This document shows, in pieces, positions 54,192 to 62,974 of a stretch of 64,000 nucleotides of DNA. The stretch comes from Desulfoluna limicola. GTDB lineage: Bacteria > Desulfobacterota > Desulfobacteria > Desulfobacterales > Desulfolunaceae. The stretch lies in contig NZ_AP024488.1 of assembly GCF_021654575.1 (NCBI RefSeq), positions 1,054,001 through 1,118,000 on the forward strand. The letters run 5' to 3'. Every line of letters starts with the position of its first letter. Position 1 is the stretch's first letter. The notes under the pieces were generated by a model. It did no database searches. It was not told the origin of the DNA and saw only the letters and a program-made list of their open reading frames with translations. Position numbers and translations under genes: made by a program.

Positions 54192-54680
54192 CTAAAATTC
54201 AAACCCCAGGTTTGATAAGATCTTCAGGTGGGCCTGTTTCATCACCTTGAGCTCCTCTTCGGACAACCCGCCAAACACCTGGTCTGAAAAGTCCACGATG
54301 ATGGGAGCGTACTCTTCAAGCACCCCCCGCCCGGCGTCTGTGGCAAACACAAGCATCCGCCGTTTGTCGCCGCCATCGGAGCGACGCTGCACATAGCCTC
54401 TTTTCTCGAGGGCCGCGATGATGCGGGTCATGTTGTGGCGGTTTTTGTGGGTGAGCCGTGCCAGTTCACTTTGGTGAGCCCCATTTTTCCTCATGAGCAT
54501 GGCCAGGACCATGTAATTCTCCGGGGTGATGGCCGCACCTGCAGCTTCAAACCGACGCCTGATTTCAGCACCGATTTCCAGGTCCATGAGATGGATGATA
54601 AGGCCTTTGGCATCCCGGTCCGGAAAAGCGGGGTGATCAAAATAGTCACGTTCAATGGGGTGTGTGATTTTTGTTGTCAT
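54192..54680 (-). CDS. MarR family repressor of the efflux operon
   Basis: The 162-residue product has the MarR winged helix-turn-helix: ITPENYMVLAMLMRKNGAHQSELARLTHKNRHNMTRIIAALEKRGYVQRR (read over about residues 50-99) and wing DGGDKRRMLVFATDAGRGVLEE. It lies at the head of the adaptor-RND-duct operon on the same strand. A perfect 16-bp palindrome overlaps its own start codon, so it should repress itself and, by read-through, the pump; binding of a drug-like ligand would release it. Confidence 0.93.
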   Translation of the reverse strand: MTTKITHPIERDYFDHPAFPDRDAKGLIIHLMDLEIGAEIRRRFEAAGAAITPENYMVLAMLMRKNGAHQSELARLTHKNRHNMTRIIAALEKRGYVQRRSDGGDKRRMLVFATDAGRGVLEEYAPIIVDFSDQVFGGLSEEELKVMKQAHLKILSNLGFEF

Positions 54681-54694
54681 AGTAACGTTACTAT
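54679..54694. promoter_or_regulatory. MarR operator
   Basis: ATAGTAACGTTACTAT is a perfect palindrome that overlaps the marR start codon; a further half site TAGCAACG follows. Size, A/T ends and place are typical of MarR-family operators. Confidence 0.8.
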
Positions 54695-54831
54695 AGCAAC
54701 GTTTTTGGGTTGGTCAATCTGTGTGATCTTAGTTTTGCTCGGTGAAACTATTTTTTAGGGTGGAGCTTTGCCTGATTGTATCTTAAAATCAAGAGATTGC
54801 ATGTGGGGATATTTTTTGTCCAACTGCCTTC

Positions 54832-55042
54832 ATTCAGCTCACCTTTGCCTCCGGCGGCCCTGCCGGGGGCCAACCTTTTGAAACGTTGGACAAACAGATT
54901 TTAAAAAGTATCCATGAACGACACTCACTTTAAAGGCGGTTGTGATGGACCCCGAGGAACGAGGGGGAAAGCGCAGCCGCACCCTGCTTTCAAGGTGGCA
55001 CACCTTGCCGCCGGAGGCTGCTTTTTCGAACGGCATAGTTTC
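54832..55042 (+). repeat. Intergenic repeat family, copy 8 (full length)
   Basis: ATTCAGC (54832) and GGCATAGTTT (55032) are worn outer ends; inner GCCTCCGGCGG (54847) and CCGCCGGAGGC (to 55018) are perfect. Core GCGGTTGTG..CCCCGAGGAACGAGGGG..GCGCAGCCGC. It fills the gap upstream of the next gene. Confidence 0.88.
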
Positions 55043-55085
55043 GTTTATACACAGTAAGCCCAAACCCCAGTGAGCATGAAAAGCC

Positions 55086-56231
55086 ATGACCCCTTTTATC
55101 ACGGATAAAAATCGGCCTGACATGACCGCAGCCATGGAACTCGTGCACCTCATCAAGGGCACTGTCAGCGGGCTGAGCAAGGGCGACGTTAGAGAGATGA
55201 TGACGCAACATTTCAGACAGCTTCGATTGATCGGTAAATCCGGCAAGTGGAAGACAAAAGAGCTGGAAAAACTGGGTGATTTTCTTTTACCCAATGATCT
55301 GAACGGGGACAAGGTGAAGGCTTTCGTCGATCAAGTCGCTCGCCAGGCTGAGACCAACCAATACCTGAACGACTTTTTTGAAAAGGCTCAAGGGCACCAT
55401 TTCGACCATTTATATCGGAAGGTTCGTACGGAAGGAGACGCTGTGTTTCCCTCTGTTGTAACATACGCTCTGGTTCTCGAGCGGTTGACAGAGGCAATGC
55501 GTGACGATTGGAGAATTATAGAGTGCTGTAAAAACGTATGGAAAAAAGCCCGGGTCAAGGTTGGTCTAAGCACGTACATATCACTTTTTGAACGCATCAA
55601 ATTGACGTCAGTGGAAATTGGGATACACCTTATTCTTCAATGCCACAAATCCCGTAAAGTCCCGTCCCGGTTTTGCCGAGTCATTCTTCCGGTCAATATT
55701 ATCGAAGCCATGATTGCAGATATAAGGTTGGGCTATAAAGACAATGCGGCCAGTGGGTTGCCCCTTGCAATCAACCTTCCCGGGGCAAAAAAGTTCAACC
55801 CAAAAACGGGTGCGGCGCAATCACACTGGTCAAAAGATAAAAAAGTGATCCATTTATGTATGTCGTTACCGGGAAAATGGGCGGACCTGTACTCAACCTG
55901 GAATTTAGCGTTTGTTTCCCGTTACAGAGATTTTCCATATTTTATGGCAAAATTATTGATTCCTCAGGTGGCCAGTTATCAGGACTCCCCTGAAGAGTTT
56001 ATCTACAATCGGGCATTGGCCCTTTATACACAATGCCATTACGCTTTTCTTGGTCGCTCTGACCTCGCAAAACAGGGCAAAGAAGCCATTCAATGGAATG
56101 ACCGTAAGCTCACGGAATTTTGGGGCAAGGTCAATAAAGAGAGCGCCAGGAACTACTCAGAAGACGTTAGGCATCAGGACCCTTCATGGGGCAACCGCTT
56201 TAAGGCCAAACTTCAAAACAGTTTCATGTAA
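55086..56231 (+). CDS. Hypothetical protein, 381 aa, unrecognised
   Basis: I do not recognise this protein. It is soluble, Lys-rich and mostly helical in its first 200 residues, then has a mixed region with GVNLP-like text absent and instead ASGLPLAINLPGAKKFNPKTGAA, and a helical, aromatic-rich end (WNLAFVSRYRDFPYFMAKLL). Base composition is somewhat lower in GC than the neighbours. ATG 55086 has no clear ribosome site; ATG 55125 is an alternative. It stands alone directly behind a full repeat copy. Lower GC, isolation and lack of family resemblance suggest acquired DNA, but nothing points to phage or transposon proteins. Confidence 0.7.
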   Translation: MTPFITDKNRPDMTAAMELVHLIKGTVSGLSKGDVREMMTQHFRQLRLIGKSGKWKTKELEKLGDFLLPNDLNGDKVKAFVDQVARQAETNQYLNDFFEKAQGHHFDHLYRKVRTEGDAVFPSVVTYALVLERLTEAMRDDWRIIECCKNVWKKARVKVGLSTYISLFERIKLTSVEIGIHLILQCHKSRKVPSRFCRVILPVNIIEAMIADIRLGYKDNAASGLPLAINLPGAKKFNPKTGAAQSHWSKDKKVIHLCMSLPGKWADLYSTWNLAFVSRYRDFPYFMAKLLIPQVASYQDSPEEFIYNRALALYTQCHYAFLGRSDLAKQGKEAIQWNDRKLTEFWGKVNKESARNYSEDVRHQDPSWGNRFKAKLQNSFM

Positions 56232-56324
56232 ACAACGCCAGAACGATTCGCGTGTGCCGGTCGCGCCTGGTCACGTTCCGTTGCATCCCGGACCGCACTG
56301 AACGATTGGTTGTACGGGTGCTTA

Positions 56325-56621
56325 TCACACCGGGGTTTGTTCGTCTGGAAAGGCCTTTGACCAATGATAGATCTCTACGCCCTCTCGCAGCCCATTCGTC
56401 CAGAACGGGTCAGATGTATACAGTTTTGACACCTCACGTTTGCTGTCAGCCTCCACCACCCAAAGGGCACCTGTTGGAGCGGATCCCGGCTCCTCTCTTA
56501 ACGAGCCTGCAACACGTATGGTATCCCGCCGCTCATCCAACCAGGAAATATGCGCTTCGAGGTGTTGTTCCCGAAGCATAAGGCTGTTGGGTGTATCGGT
56601 GAAACGGATGACAAAAAGCAT
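56325..56621 (-). CDS. YciI-like protein
   Basis: GGAGAAGAG before ATG 56621 gives 98 residues; a longer frame to 56735 is not supported. The text MLFVIRFTD..REQHLEAHISWLDERRDTIRVAGSLRE..GALWVVEADSKREVSKLYTSDPFWTNGL..VEIYHWSKAF is the YCII ferredoxin-like fold with its conserved His (in EQHLEAH) and Asp-Pro-Phe. Members act in dehydrochlorination or unknown small-molecule chemistry. It lies just after the LigB/DODA gene on the same strand (171 bases). Confidence 0.85.
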   Translation of the reverse strand: MLFVIRFTDTPNSLMLREQHLEAHISWLDERRDTIRVAGSLREEPGSAPTGALWVVEADSKREVSKLYTSDPFWTNGLREGVEIYHWSKAFPDEQTPV

Positions 56622-56791
56622 CTCTCTTCTCCTCGGTTTGTGGGCAGGGCCACCTGAGGCGCCTTGAGCTGAATCGTTACACGATAAAACGGGTTTTGTG
56701 GTGCAGCCGAATTCGAGCTTTTTATGGGTCTGCATACGACCGGTATGGGCGTCCTTGTATGGGGTTGTCCGTACGTTTATCCGGATGAGCC

Positions 56792-57628
56792 TTAATGATT
56801 TTTTCCTGAAATATCCGGCTCAGCGGTTGCCGACCATAGGTACATGCTTGATCTTTTGTTCAGAATCGTCAATTCGAAGCGCTCAGAGCAATAGGTGCCG
56901 GCAAGCCCATAACACACATGCAGGGGCAGCAAATGGTCTTCCCTCGGGTGGCAATATCGAGCAAAGGGCGCCTCCTCCCATTGGGCGAGTCTTTTTGCTC
57001 TCTCCTCTTCGGTGATCCGTTGATTGGAGCAGGTGTCTGACAGCCAGCTTTCAAACGATTGATTCTGTGCGTTCAGCTCAGGTGTCTCTGGGGCGAAAAA
57101 TGCCTTCATATTATGAAAGGAGAAGCCTGAACCAATAACCAGCAATTTCTCATGGGTCAAACGTTGAAGAGCTCGGCCAATATGAATATGCTCCATCGGG
57201 TCAAGGGTCCGGACAATGGAAAGCTGTATGCAGGGAATCGTGGGCTCTGGGTACATTATTTTCAGCGGTACAAACAGGCCGTGATCAAAACCTCTTTCCT
57301 CATCTAATCTCGCGGTGATATCTGCATCTGCCAGTGCTTGTTGTACTTTTTGGGCTAAATCCCGCTCACCCGGGCAGGGGTACTCTATGGCATAGGCCTC
57401 TTCCGGAAAGCCGTAATAGTCATACAAAAGCGAAGGGTGCGTCCCTGAGGTAATCGTCGGTATTTTTTGCTCCCAGTGCGCACTAACGACCAATATGGCG
57501 GACGGTTTCTCGATCTTGCCGGCTATGACCTGCAAACAGGAAACCATCTCTTTGTGTCTTTCATCCCCAAGAAGCGGCAAAGGGCCCCCACCGTGAGACA
57601 CGTACACTACGTCAGGTTTATTCGTCAC
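56792..57628 (-). CDS. Class III extradiol dioxygenase-like protein (LigB/DODA, YgiD type)
   Basis: The 278-residue product begins DVVYVSHGGGPLPLLGD, the family start with metal ligand H12, followed by VVSAHWE (H51), GFDHGLFVPLKIMYP (H116) and HPREDHLLPLH (H227/H232). These are the zinc or iron ligands and catalytic His of YgiD/DODA enzymes, which open catechol rings such as L-DOPA. In an anaerobe an oxygen-dependent role is doubtful; oxygen detoxification or another reaction is possible. The sequence PCPGERDLA and the length are standard for the family. Confidence 0.9.
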   Translation of the reverse strand: MTNKPDVVYVSHGGGPLPLLGDERHKEMVSCLQVIAGKIEKPSAILVVSAHWEQKIPTITSGTHPSLLYDYYGFPEEAYAIEYPCPGERDLAQKVQQALADADITARLDEERGFDHGLFVPLKIMYPEPTIPCIQLSIVRTLDPMEHIHIGRALQRLTHEKLLVIGSGFSFHNMKAFFAPETPELNAQNQSFESWLSDTCSNQRITEEERAKRLAQWEEAPFARYCHPREDHLLPLHVCYGLAGTYCSERFELTILNKRSSMYLWSATAEPDISGKNH

Positions 57629-57660
57629 AATAACCTCAATAAATGGAATGCTTAACGTAA

Positions 57661-57794
57661 GGGCCTCGGCCGGAAATAATTATACATCAACCTTTTCAGG
57701 CCGTTTCCACAATGCAGCTCCATTCAGTGTTCAATGCAGCAATGCCTATGTTGCTGGTTACATCGAAGTGTATGATTTAATTTGTCCGAGGCCC
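57661..57794 (+). mobile_element. 134-bp MITE-like element, complete copy
   Basis: GGGCCTCGG at the left end is answered by CCGAGGCCC at the right end, and the next 16 bases (..AATAATTATAC / GTATGATTTAATT..) are imperfectly complementary, giving terminal inverted repeats of about 25 bases. A second, left-truncated copy lies at 6505-6606. No coding capacity. Confidence 0.75.
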
Positions 57795-57795
57795 T

Positions 57796-57840
57796 GGCTA
57801 TTCAGCACATGAAAAACTGCCTCCGGGGTCTTCGCTTTTT
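57796..57840 (-). repeat. Fragment of the second repeat module
   Basis: On the minus strand AAAAAAGCGAAGACCCCGGAGGCAG..GCTGAATAGCC follows the order of the module at 59353, 62801 and 27600. Confidence 0.6.
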
Positions 57841-57885
57841 TATGCACTGCCCATGAGGGGGTGATTTTCCCTCACGGCAGCGATG

Positions 57886-59232
57886 TCAATATCTGTATGC
57901 AAGCGAAATCGCGCTTCGGTAACTGTCGTCATCGGCGGCATCGAACGCCATATCGACTTGCAGGGATTCTCTGAACACCATTCCGGCTCCGGCGCTGAGG
58001 TGCTGTACATCCTTACCGCCAGGATAGATCCCTTGCGAGGTGGAATCGAGGCCGCGGTACTCGATGTCATGGGCCGGATCGAAATAGTATCCGGCACGGA
58101 GCGCCAGCGGGTGGTGATAGAGCCGTGTTTTATATTCAAGGCCGAGGTGGACCTCGAGCACATCCCTGGCCTGGAAATCGCTGTTCTTCTGGATAATTCT
58201 TACGTCTCCACCGGGATAGGCATACGGAGCCACAAATTCCATGGTGGTTCGGCGATAGTCAATGTAAACCGTATCAAGGGCAAAGGTCCATACCTCGTTT
58301 GGCGTGTACGCAAAGCCGATGGAGACGCTTTCAGGCATTGGCAGTGAGCTGTTGCAGATCCAGTTTCCTGTCAGGGTGCCATCGGGTCGTTCACCGATAT
58401 TGATGTCACCCGTACAGCCGTTTTGTGGGGCACTGTCAACCGTAGCCGGCGAGTTTACGGTGGTCATGGTGTATTGGGGGTCCTGGGTCAGGGTGTAATT
58501 GACACCGATCGCCATGGTTTCGCTGGGGCGAAAGAGCAGCCCGAAGCGCCACAGGGGCTCTTGCTCTGTCTGGCTCCCGTAGCTGGTGAATTGAACCCCC
58601 TCAAAACTGCCTGGCTGCGGCGTTGGGTCTCTCTTTGCCGTGATCGTCATGTTTGGGGTGACCCAACTCGCCGACAGCCCGATTGCGAGTTGGCCACCAA
58701 ACAGGCTGTGCGCCGCGGAGAATCCAACTTCGTCGAGATCGAACATCACGCTGTGTGTCTCTGCTGTTCCGCCGCTGATGGGGTCGGTGACGGTGACGAA
58801 GCGGTCGTATGGCAGAAATTGGTGATAAAACATGCCGATAACGCTACGCCCATTTCCCAGGGGCGTCGCCAGTGCCATCAGTGCGGGGTCGATCTGGTTG
58901 GTCTCGTCCACGTGAAGTCCCATACGGATCGATTCCCCAGTACCGACAGGGGCTGCACCCGGTCGGGTTTCTTCATCGATATGTCGGAAGGTGCTGTCAA
59001 AACGAAATTCAGTTTTTGCAAGACGCACCAGCGCTGCCGGATTGGCAAGGGTGGCGCTGGCATCGTCTGCCGATGCGACCGCTGTCCCGCCCATGCCAAT
59101 GGTACGGGCGCCCGAGGTGTTCAGGGTGTAGTTGAAGCCGAACCAGGTGGGGCCGTTATCAAATGCGTAAGCGGACAATGGGAATGAGAGCAGTATGATG
59201 ACGGATATCCAGGAGAATGATGCTTTTTTCAT
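57886..59232 (-). CDS. FadL/OmpP1-type outer-membrane channel, second copy in window
   Basis: AAAGGAG six bases before ATG 59232 sets the start; a TTG two codons earlier is not needed. The 448-residue product has a signal peptide (LSFPLSAYA|FDNGP) and the FadL text NTSGARTIGMGGTAVASADDASATLANPAALVRL with NPAAL in the hatch. The end VDMAFDAADDDSYRSAISLAYRY closes the barrel with a C-terminal aromatic residue. Two cysteines in an extracellular loop (NGCTGD, NWICNS) probably bridge. It differs from the channel at 28010 in loops and length, so it is not a recent duplicate. Substrate: hydrophobic molecules. Confidence 0.88.
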   Translation of the reverse strand: MKKASFSWISVIILLSFPLSAYAFDNGPTWFGFNYTLNTSGARTIGMGGTAVASADDASATLANPAALVRLAKTEFRFDSTFRHIDEETRPGAAPVGTGESIRMGLHVDETNQIDPALMALATPLGNGRSVIGMFYHQFLPYDRFVTVTDPISGGTAETHSVMFDLDEVGFSAAHSLFGGQLAIGLSASWVTPNMTITAKRDPTPQPGSFEGVQFTSYGSQTEQEPLWRFGLLFRPSETMAIGVNYTLTQDPQYTMTTVNSPATVDSAPQNGCTGDINIGERPDGTLTGNWICNSSLPMPESVSIGFAYTPNEVWTFALDTVYIDYRRTTMEFVAPYAYPGGDVRIIQKNSDFQARDVLEVHLGLEYKTRLYHHPLALRAGYYFDPAHDIEYRGLDSTSQGIYPGGKDVQHLSAGAGMVFRESLQVDMAFDAADDDSYRSAISLAYRY

Positions 59233-59284
59233 CGACAACTCCTTTCAAACGACACTGAGGTTTGGGTGGTACGTTGGATTGGAG

Positions 59285-59387
59285 GTATTAACCCGACGGG
59301 GCTGAGCGGCAAAAGGGGTGCAACCCGAAAGTGTTTGCGGAGCTTTTTTCTAAAAGCGACCCGCCGGAGGCATAGCTGAAATGGTTA
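59285..59387 (+). repeat. Second repeat module, degenerate copy
   Basis: GTGCAACCCGAAAGTG, CTTTTTTCTAAAAGCGACCC and GCCGGAGGCATAGCTGAAA match the tail found after the palindromes at 27533 and 62721; the palindrome itself is reduced to one arm (GGGGCTGAGCGGC). Confidence 0.7.
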
Positions 59388-59539
59388 CAAGGCGTGGCAG
59401 AAAACCCATTACCCGGCTAGGTCCGGGTGTCATTTGAACCGCCCGGTGTGCAACCGAAGGGCGTGCCAGTGGTAGCCCCGCATGCCGGGTGGTGTGGGGG
59501 CTTGGGGGGAGAGAAACCCCAGGCGACCCGATTGTGATA

Positions 59540-59998
59540 TCATTCAATGAGATCCTGAATTTCTTTCAAATGCAAACTCAAGTGCCATAAATATCCTTCG
59601 ACAATTGTTTGAAGAGTTTCCCTGGTGCCTTCAAAATCATGCCAAGTATGGTTCAAACATTCACGATCGCTATTCCCCATAATGTGGACCATGTGAAAAT
59701 TGTAGCTTTTCCAAAAAGAGACCAGTTGTTCAAAATCTTCCGACTGGTAATTCTGAATCGCGATCCATCGGTCATTGTCTTGCCGGTAATCTGGAAAATC
59801 CAAGCTTTCCGTGTACTGAAAACGAACGATCCGATGATGATTATTGACAGCGGAATCAACCAAATGTCCCAATATTTGTCTGATGGTTCTATTTTGGTTG
59901 TTCCTTCGTTCAGTGATGACTTCATTGGAAAGTTCAAGTAAGCGACTACTCCACGCTTCGACCTTCGATTCGATTTCTTTTCTCACATCTTCAAACAT
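59540..59998 (-). CDS. DinB-family protein
   Basis: AAGGAGG upstream of ATG 59998. The 152-residue product is a four-helix bundle with the DinB metal pattern: H45 in QILGHLVDSAVNNHHR and a pair of His in YLWHLSLHLKEI near the end. The family (DinB_2/YfiT-like) binds a divalent metal; members include thiol-dependent transferases of bacillithiol or mycothiol systems, others are stress-induced with no known reaction. No neighbours hint at a pathway. Confidence 0.88.
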   Translation of the reverse strand: MFEDVRKEIESKVEAWSSRLLELSNEVITERRNNQNRTIRQILGHLVDSAVNNHHRIVRFQYTESLDFPDYRQDNDRWIAIQNYQSEDFEQLVSFWKSYNFHMVHIMGNSDRECLNHTWHDFEGTRETLQTIVEGYLWHLSLHLKEIQDLIE

Positions 59999-60380
59999 GT
60001 CATCCTCCTTGCGATTATAGTGGCACCGAGTGCAGCTTTTTCCAGCCCCTCTTAATGCAATTGTGGACGTCCGGCATGGACGTGATCTTATGAGGTGACC
60101 CGTACGTTTTATCGGGACGCTTTGCGTGGGTGAATTTGGTAGGTCTTACAGAGGTTTAGCATAGGTGCTGTCCTTGGGCAAGGGCTGCAGCGTTCGGTTG
60201 CGTCTGGAAGGAGATGGTGCGGAGTTGAACCACGAGCGTCTACGAGAACCCCCCTGTGTCAGGATAGTTGTCGCCCTCTTGTCGATAAAGCCGATGGCAT
60301 TGTCTCGTCCGTCTTGTGCTCGAATCTGTTCACATGCAGCCCGTGAGGCAGTTACGATTGACTGTTCTGAAATATTCGGG
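59999..60380. other. Spacer without recognisable gene
   Basis: A frame on the minus strand over 60190-60370 (QIRAQDGRDNAIGFIDKRATTI) reads protein-like for a short stretch, but it has no start, no ribosome site and no family I know; it may be a gene remnant. Confidence 0.45.
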
Positions 60381-60794
60381 TCAGGCTGTTTCTTTGAAAA
60401 TAGCCTGATCTTTCAGGAGATTAACCAAAGGTAAAAAAAGTGGTTGAGGAAGGTCGTTCAATTCACACCATGCCCATTGCGTGCACTTATCCGGTTCCCT
60501 CACCTCGGCTTCGCCATCATCACACGAAGCCACGACAAAGAGCGTCACATAATGCTTTCCTTCTGCCTCGAAGATATCGTTGGTAAATCCAAGCTTTTTG
60601 ACGGTCCCGATTTTTAAACCAGTTTCCTCGAAAACTTCACGTCTTGCGCAAGATTCTATGCTCTCACCTACGTCTAAGTGACCACCAGGTGGTGCCCAGG
60701 TCTCAGCACCATGTGACCCAATGCGCTCCCCCAATAAGAGCCTATTATTCCGTAAAATAATGACCCCAACCCCAACTCGTACTTCTTCGTTCAT
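60381..60794 (-). CDS. NUDIX hydrolase
   Basis: AAAAAGGAACGA before ATG 60794. The 137-residue product contains a perfect Nudix box: G38-x5-E44-x7-R52-E53-V-F-E56-E57-T-G59-L, within GGHLDVGES..ESCARREVFEETGL. The start VRVGVGVIILRNNRLLLGERIGSHGAETWAPPGG resembles MutT/NudG-type enzymes that hydrolyse modified nucleotides or CTP-like substrates. It stands between a spacer and a repeat element, with no operon partner. Confidence 0.95.
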   Translation of the reverse strand: MNEEVRVGVGVIILRNNRLLLGERIGSHGAETWAPPGGHLDVGESIESCARREVFEETGLKIGTVKKLGFTNDIFEAEGKHYVTLFVVASCDDGEAEVREPDKCTQWAWCELNDLPQPLFLPLVNLLKDQAIFKETA

Positions 60795-60919
60795 TCGTTC
60801 CTTTTTCCTTGATCAGGCTGGGTTGCCTGACGCATGCTTCACCCGACGGGTGTGTTGCCCTGTCAGGGACGGAGCACAAATACATTAGACAAAAAGCATG
60901 CCTTCTATGGTCAACGAGT

Positions 60920-61091
60920 GCCTCCGGCGGCAAGGTGTGCCACCTTGAAAGCAGGTTGCGAATGCGCTTCGCCCCCCGTGCCCCGGGGCAAATCACATTC
61001 GCTATTAATATTAGTGTAACCCTGAAACCAGAAACCAAACCTGTTTGTCAAATTTTTCAGATGTTTGTCCCCCGGAAGGGCAGCCGGAAGC
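60920..61091 (-). repeat. Intergenic repeat family, copy 9 (inverted)
   Basis: Read on the minus strand: left module worn, GACAAACAGG box, core GCGAATGTG-ATTTG-CCCCGGGGCACGGGG..CGCATTCGC, right hairpin CAAGGTG-GCA-CACCTTG and CCGCCGGAGGC. The core loop differs (GGGGCAC) while the arms pair. Confidence 0.85.
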
Positions 61092-61119
61092 ATGCCCTTC
61101 CTGGTATCATTCATCCTGA

Positions 61120-62274
61120 CTATTCGGTGGCCGTGGCCGCTTCAGCGCGGCTTTGCTCCTCCAGTTCTTCCACCGTGTGGCGGATGCCCACGCGGAAGAG
61201 GGCAAAGCCGGGGCTCACAAACTGGTTCTGGGCGCGGCCCAGGATGGTGCCGTTGATCGGTGAGAGCACCTGGTCCACCTCATTGGAGATCGGGTCGATC
61301 ACTTCCGCGAGTATGTCCCCTTCTTTGACCGAGCCTCCGAGCTTGACTTTGGTCATGAGAATGCCGCCGGACTCGGCGCGGACCCACTGGCTGCCGTAAA
61401 ATACGGGCTGGGGGGTGGGCAGGAACTTGAACATATCCATCATGCCCATAACCTTTAAAAAGGTTCGAATGCTTTTGACGCCATCGGCTACCTTCTCGGG
61501 CTCCAGGCTCAAGGGGCCGCCAATCTCCATGACCACCGCAGGAATGCCGGCAGCCGTGGCTGAGCCGCGAAGGCTTCCTGAGGGGGCCTTGCTCTGCAGC
61601 ACGGTGAGGGCCCCAAACCCTTTGGCGATGTCAGCCACCTGGGCTACGGATAGGTCTGCGCGTATCTGGGGCAGGTTTTCCCGGTAGTAGGAACCGGTGT
61701 GCAGGTCGATGACCATGTCGCATTTGTTGATGATATCGGTAAACAGGGCGTGGGCCACACGGCTGGGGTAGGATCCATTGGGGTTCCCCGGAAAATATCG
61801 GTTCAGGTCCCGCCTGTCTCCGATGTATCGGTCTTTTCGCCAGAACCCTTCCAGATTGACAATGGGAACTCCCACCACCACCCCTTTGAGTTTTGCCGGA
61901 TCAATGTTGTGGACCACCTGGCGGATCATCTCAATGCCATTGAGTTCGTCCCCGTGAAGGGCGGCCGTGAGGACCAGGGTTGGTCCGGGGGAGGCGCCAT
62001 TGATCACAATGACAGGTGTCCCTACTTCCACCCCGCCCGGAGCCTGCACGGAAAACCATTTGAGGGTTTCCATGGTGCCGGGCATGACGATTTGACCGAT
62101 TAATTCAAAGGGCTTTGCCTCGGGGGCCTTAAAGGTCTCTTTGATGATTTTTGTTTCATGGGCAGCTGGCGGTTCCGCCGGTGGTTCAATTTCGCCTTTA
62201 TCAGTGATGGTCTCTGTGGCCATGGCGGGAAGGGCAATGAACAGAATCAGTAAAAACAGCCAGTTTTTTTTCAT
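61120..62274 (-). CDS. Succinylglutamate desuccinylase/aspartoacylase-family metallohydrolase, exported
   Basis: ATG 62274 starts a signal peptide (KKNWLFLLILFIALPAMA); 72 in-frame codons upstream are non-coding. The 384-residue product has the M14-like zinc set H107-x2-E110 (AALHGDELNG) and H192 (DLHTGS), catalytic E250 (VVMEIGG), and the family strand RRDLNRYFPGNPNGS. The last 90 residues form a barrel-sandwich (VKEGDILAEVIDPISNEVDQVLSPINGTILGR), as in family members with a biotinyl-lipoyl-like end. A Pro/Glu-rich linker follows the signal. The family removes N-acyl groups or cuts small peptides; a periplasmic location makes a nutrient or cell-wall role likely. Confidence 0.9.
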   Translation of the reverse strand: MKKNWLFLLILFIALPAMATETITDKGEIEPPAEPPAAHETKIIKETFKAPEAKPFELIGQIVMPGTMETLKWFSVQAPGGVEVGTPVIVINGASPGPTLVLTAALHGDELNGIEMIRQVVHNIDPAKLKGVVVGVPIVNLEGFWRKDRYIGDRRDLNRYFPGNPNGSYPSRVAHALFTDIINKCDMVIDLHTGSYYRENLPQIRADLSVAQVADIAKGFGALTVLQSKAPSGSLRGSATAAGIPAVVMEIGGPLSLEPEKVADGVKSIRTFLKVMGMMDMFKFLPTPQPVFYGSQWVRAESGGILMTKVKLGGSVKEGDILAEVIDPISNEVDQVLSPINGTILGRAQNQFVSPGFALFRVGIRHTVEELEEQSRAEAATATE

Positions 62275-62516
62275 TCTTCTCTTGAATCCTTTGACTTTAT
62301 TATCCGGGGTTAGAAGCAGGGCATGGAAACGTGAGACGTGTCTCACGAGAGTGCGTTTTACTCGATGTCCATGGGGCGGCCCTGTGTTTAAAAGCATGGC
62401 CGTTGAGATTATACCCACTGGTTCCGCGGTGTCCCTGAGTGTTGTATCCTTTTTTTGCAGGCACCGTCCATATTGTTTGTGAGGATTCATTAAACGTCAC
62501 AGAGTATGGGACCGTC

Positions 62517-62655
62517 TTGCCCGTCAGCGAATCTGGCGGACTCTTGGGAACGAGGGGCAGGGCAAGCGCGAAGCCGGGGGCCAAATGCGCAGCCTTAAGA
62601 TGGCCTTCGGCGGCCCTGCCGGGGGCCAAACTTATGAAACGTTCGATAAACAGCG
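62517..62655 (+). repeat. Intergenic repeat family, copy 10, modules in reversed order
   Basis: A core-like part with GCCCGTCAGCGAAT and GGGAACGAGGGG comes first, and the left module CTTCGGCGGCCCTGCCGGGG with GAAACGTTCGATAAACAG follows it, opposite to the other copies. This looks like the joint of two elements. Confidence 0.7.
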
Positions 62656-62720
62656 TTTGAGGCCAATTTCTCTTCATTCAAAGGCGTTGGCTTGCCGACG
62701 GCAGCCGATTTATGGCGTAA

Positions 62721-62837
62721 GCATCCCCTGTTGCCGCTCAGCCCAGCTGGGCTGAGCGACAACAGGGGATGCAACCGGAACGTTTTTGCGGAGATTTTTT
62801 CAAAAAGCGACCCGCCGGCGGCATGGCTGAATAGTTA
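62721..62837 (+). repeat. Second repeat module with 26-bp palindrome
   Basis: GCATCCCCTGTTG and CGCTCAGCCCAG pair with CTGGGCTGAGCG and CAACAGGGGATGC (62721-62772), one mismatch in the middle. The tail GCAACCGGAACG..TTTTTTCAAAAAGCGACCC and GCTGAATAGTTAC is the same as after the unrelated palindrome at 27533. Confidence 0.88.
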
Positions 62838-62974
62838 CCCATTTTTTCTTCATATTTTCACGGAATCATGAGACCCTATGAGGTATGCCAACATGGGTGT
62901 TGATGACACAGTTACATGGGCGTGTGTGATCCGCACTCTCAGTTTTTGAGGAACGATTCCCCTCAAGATTGTAT

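Noticed and set aside
60165..60434. An 89-codon plus-strand frame before the NUDIX gene.
   Set aside because: No ribosome site, overlaps the NUDIX gene end and has no recognisable sequence.
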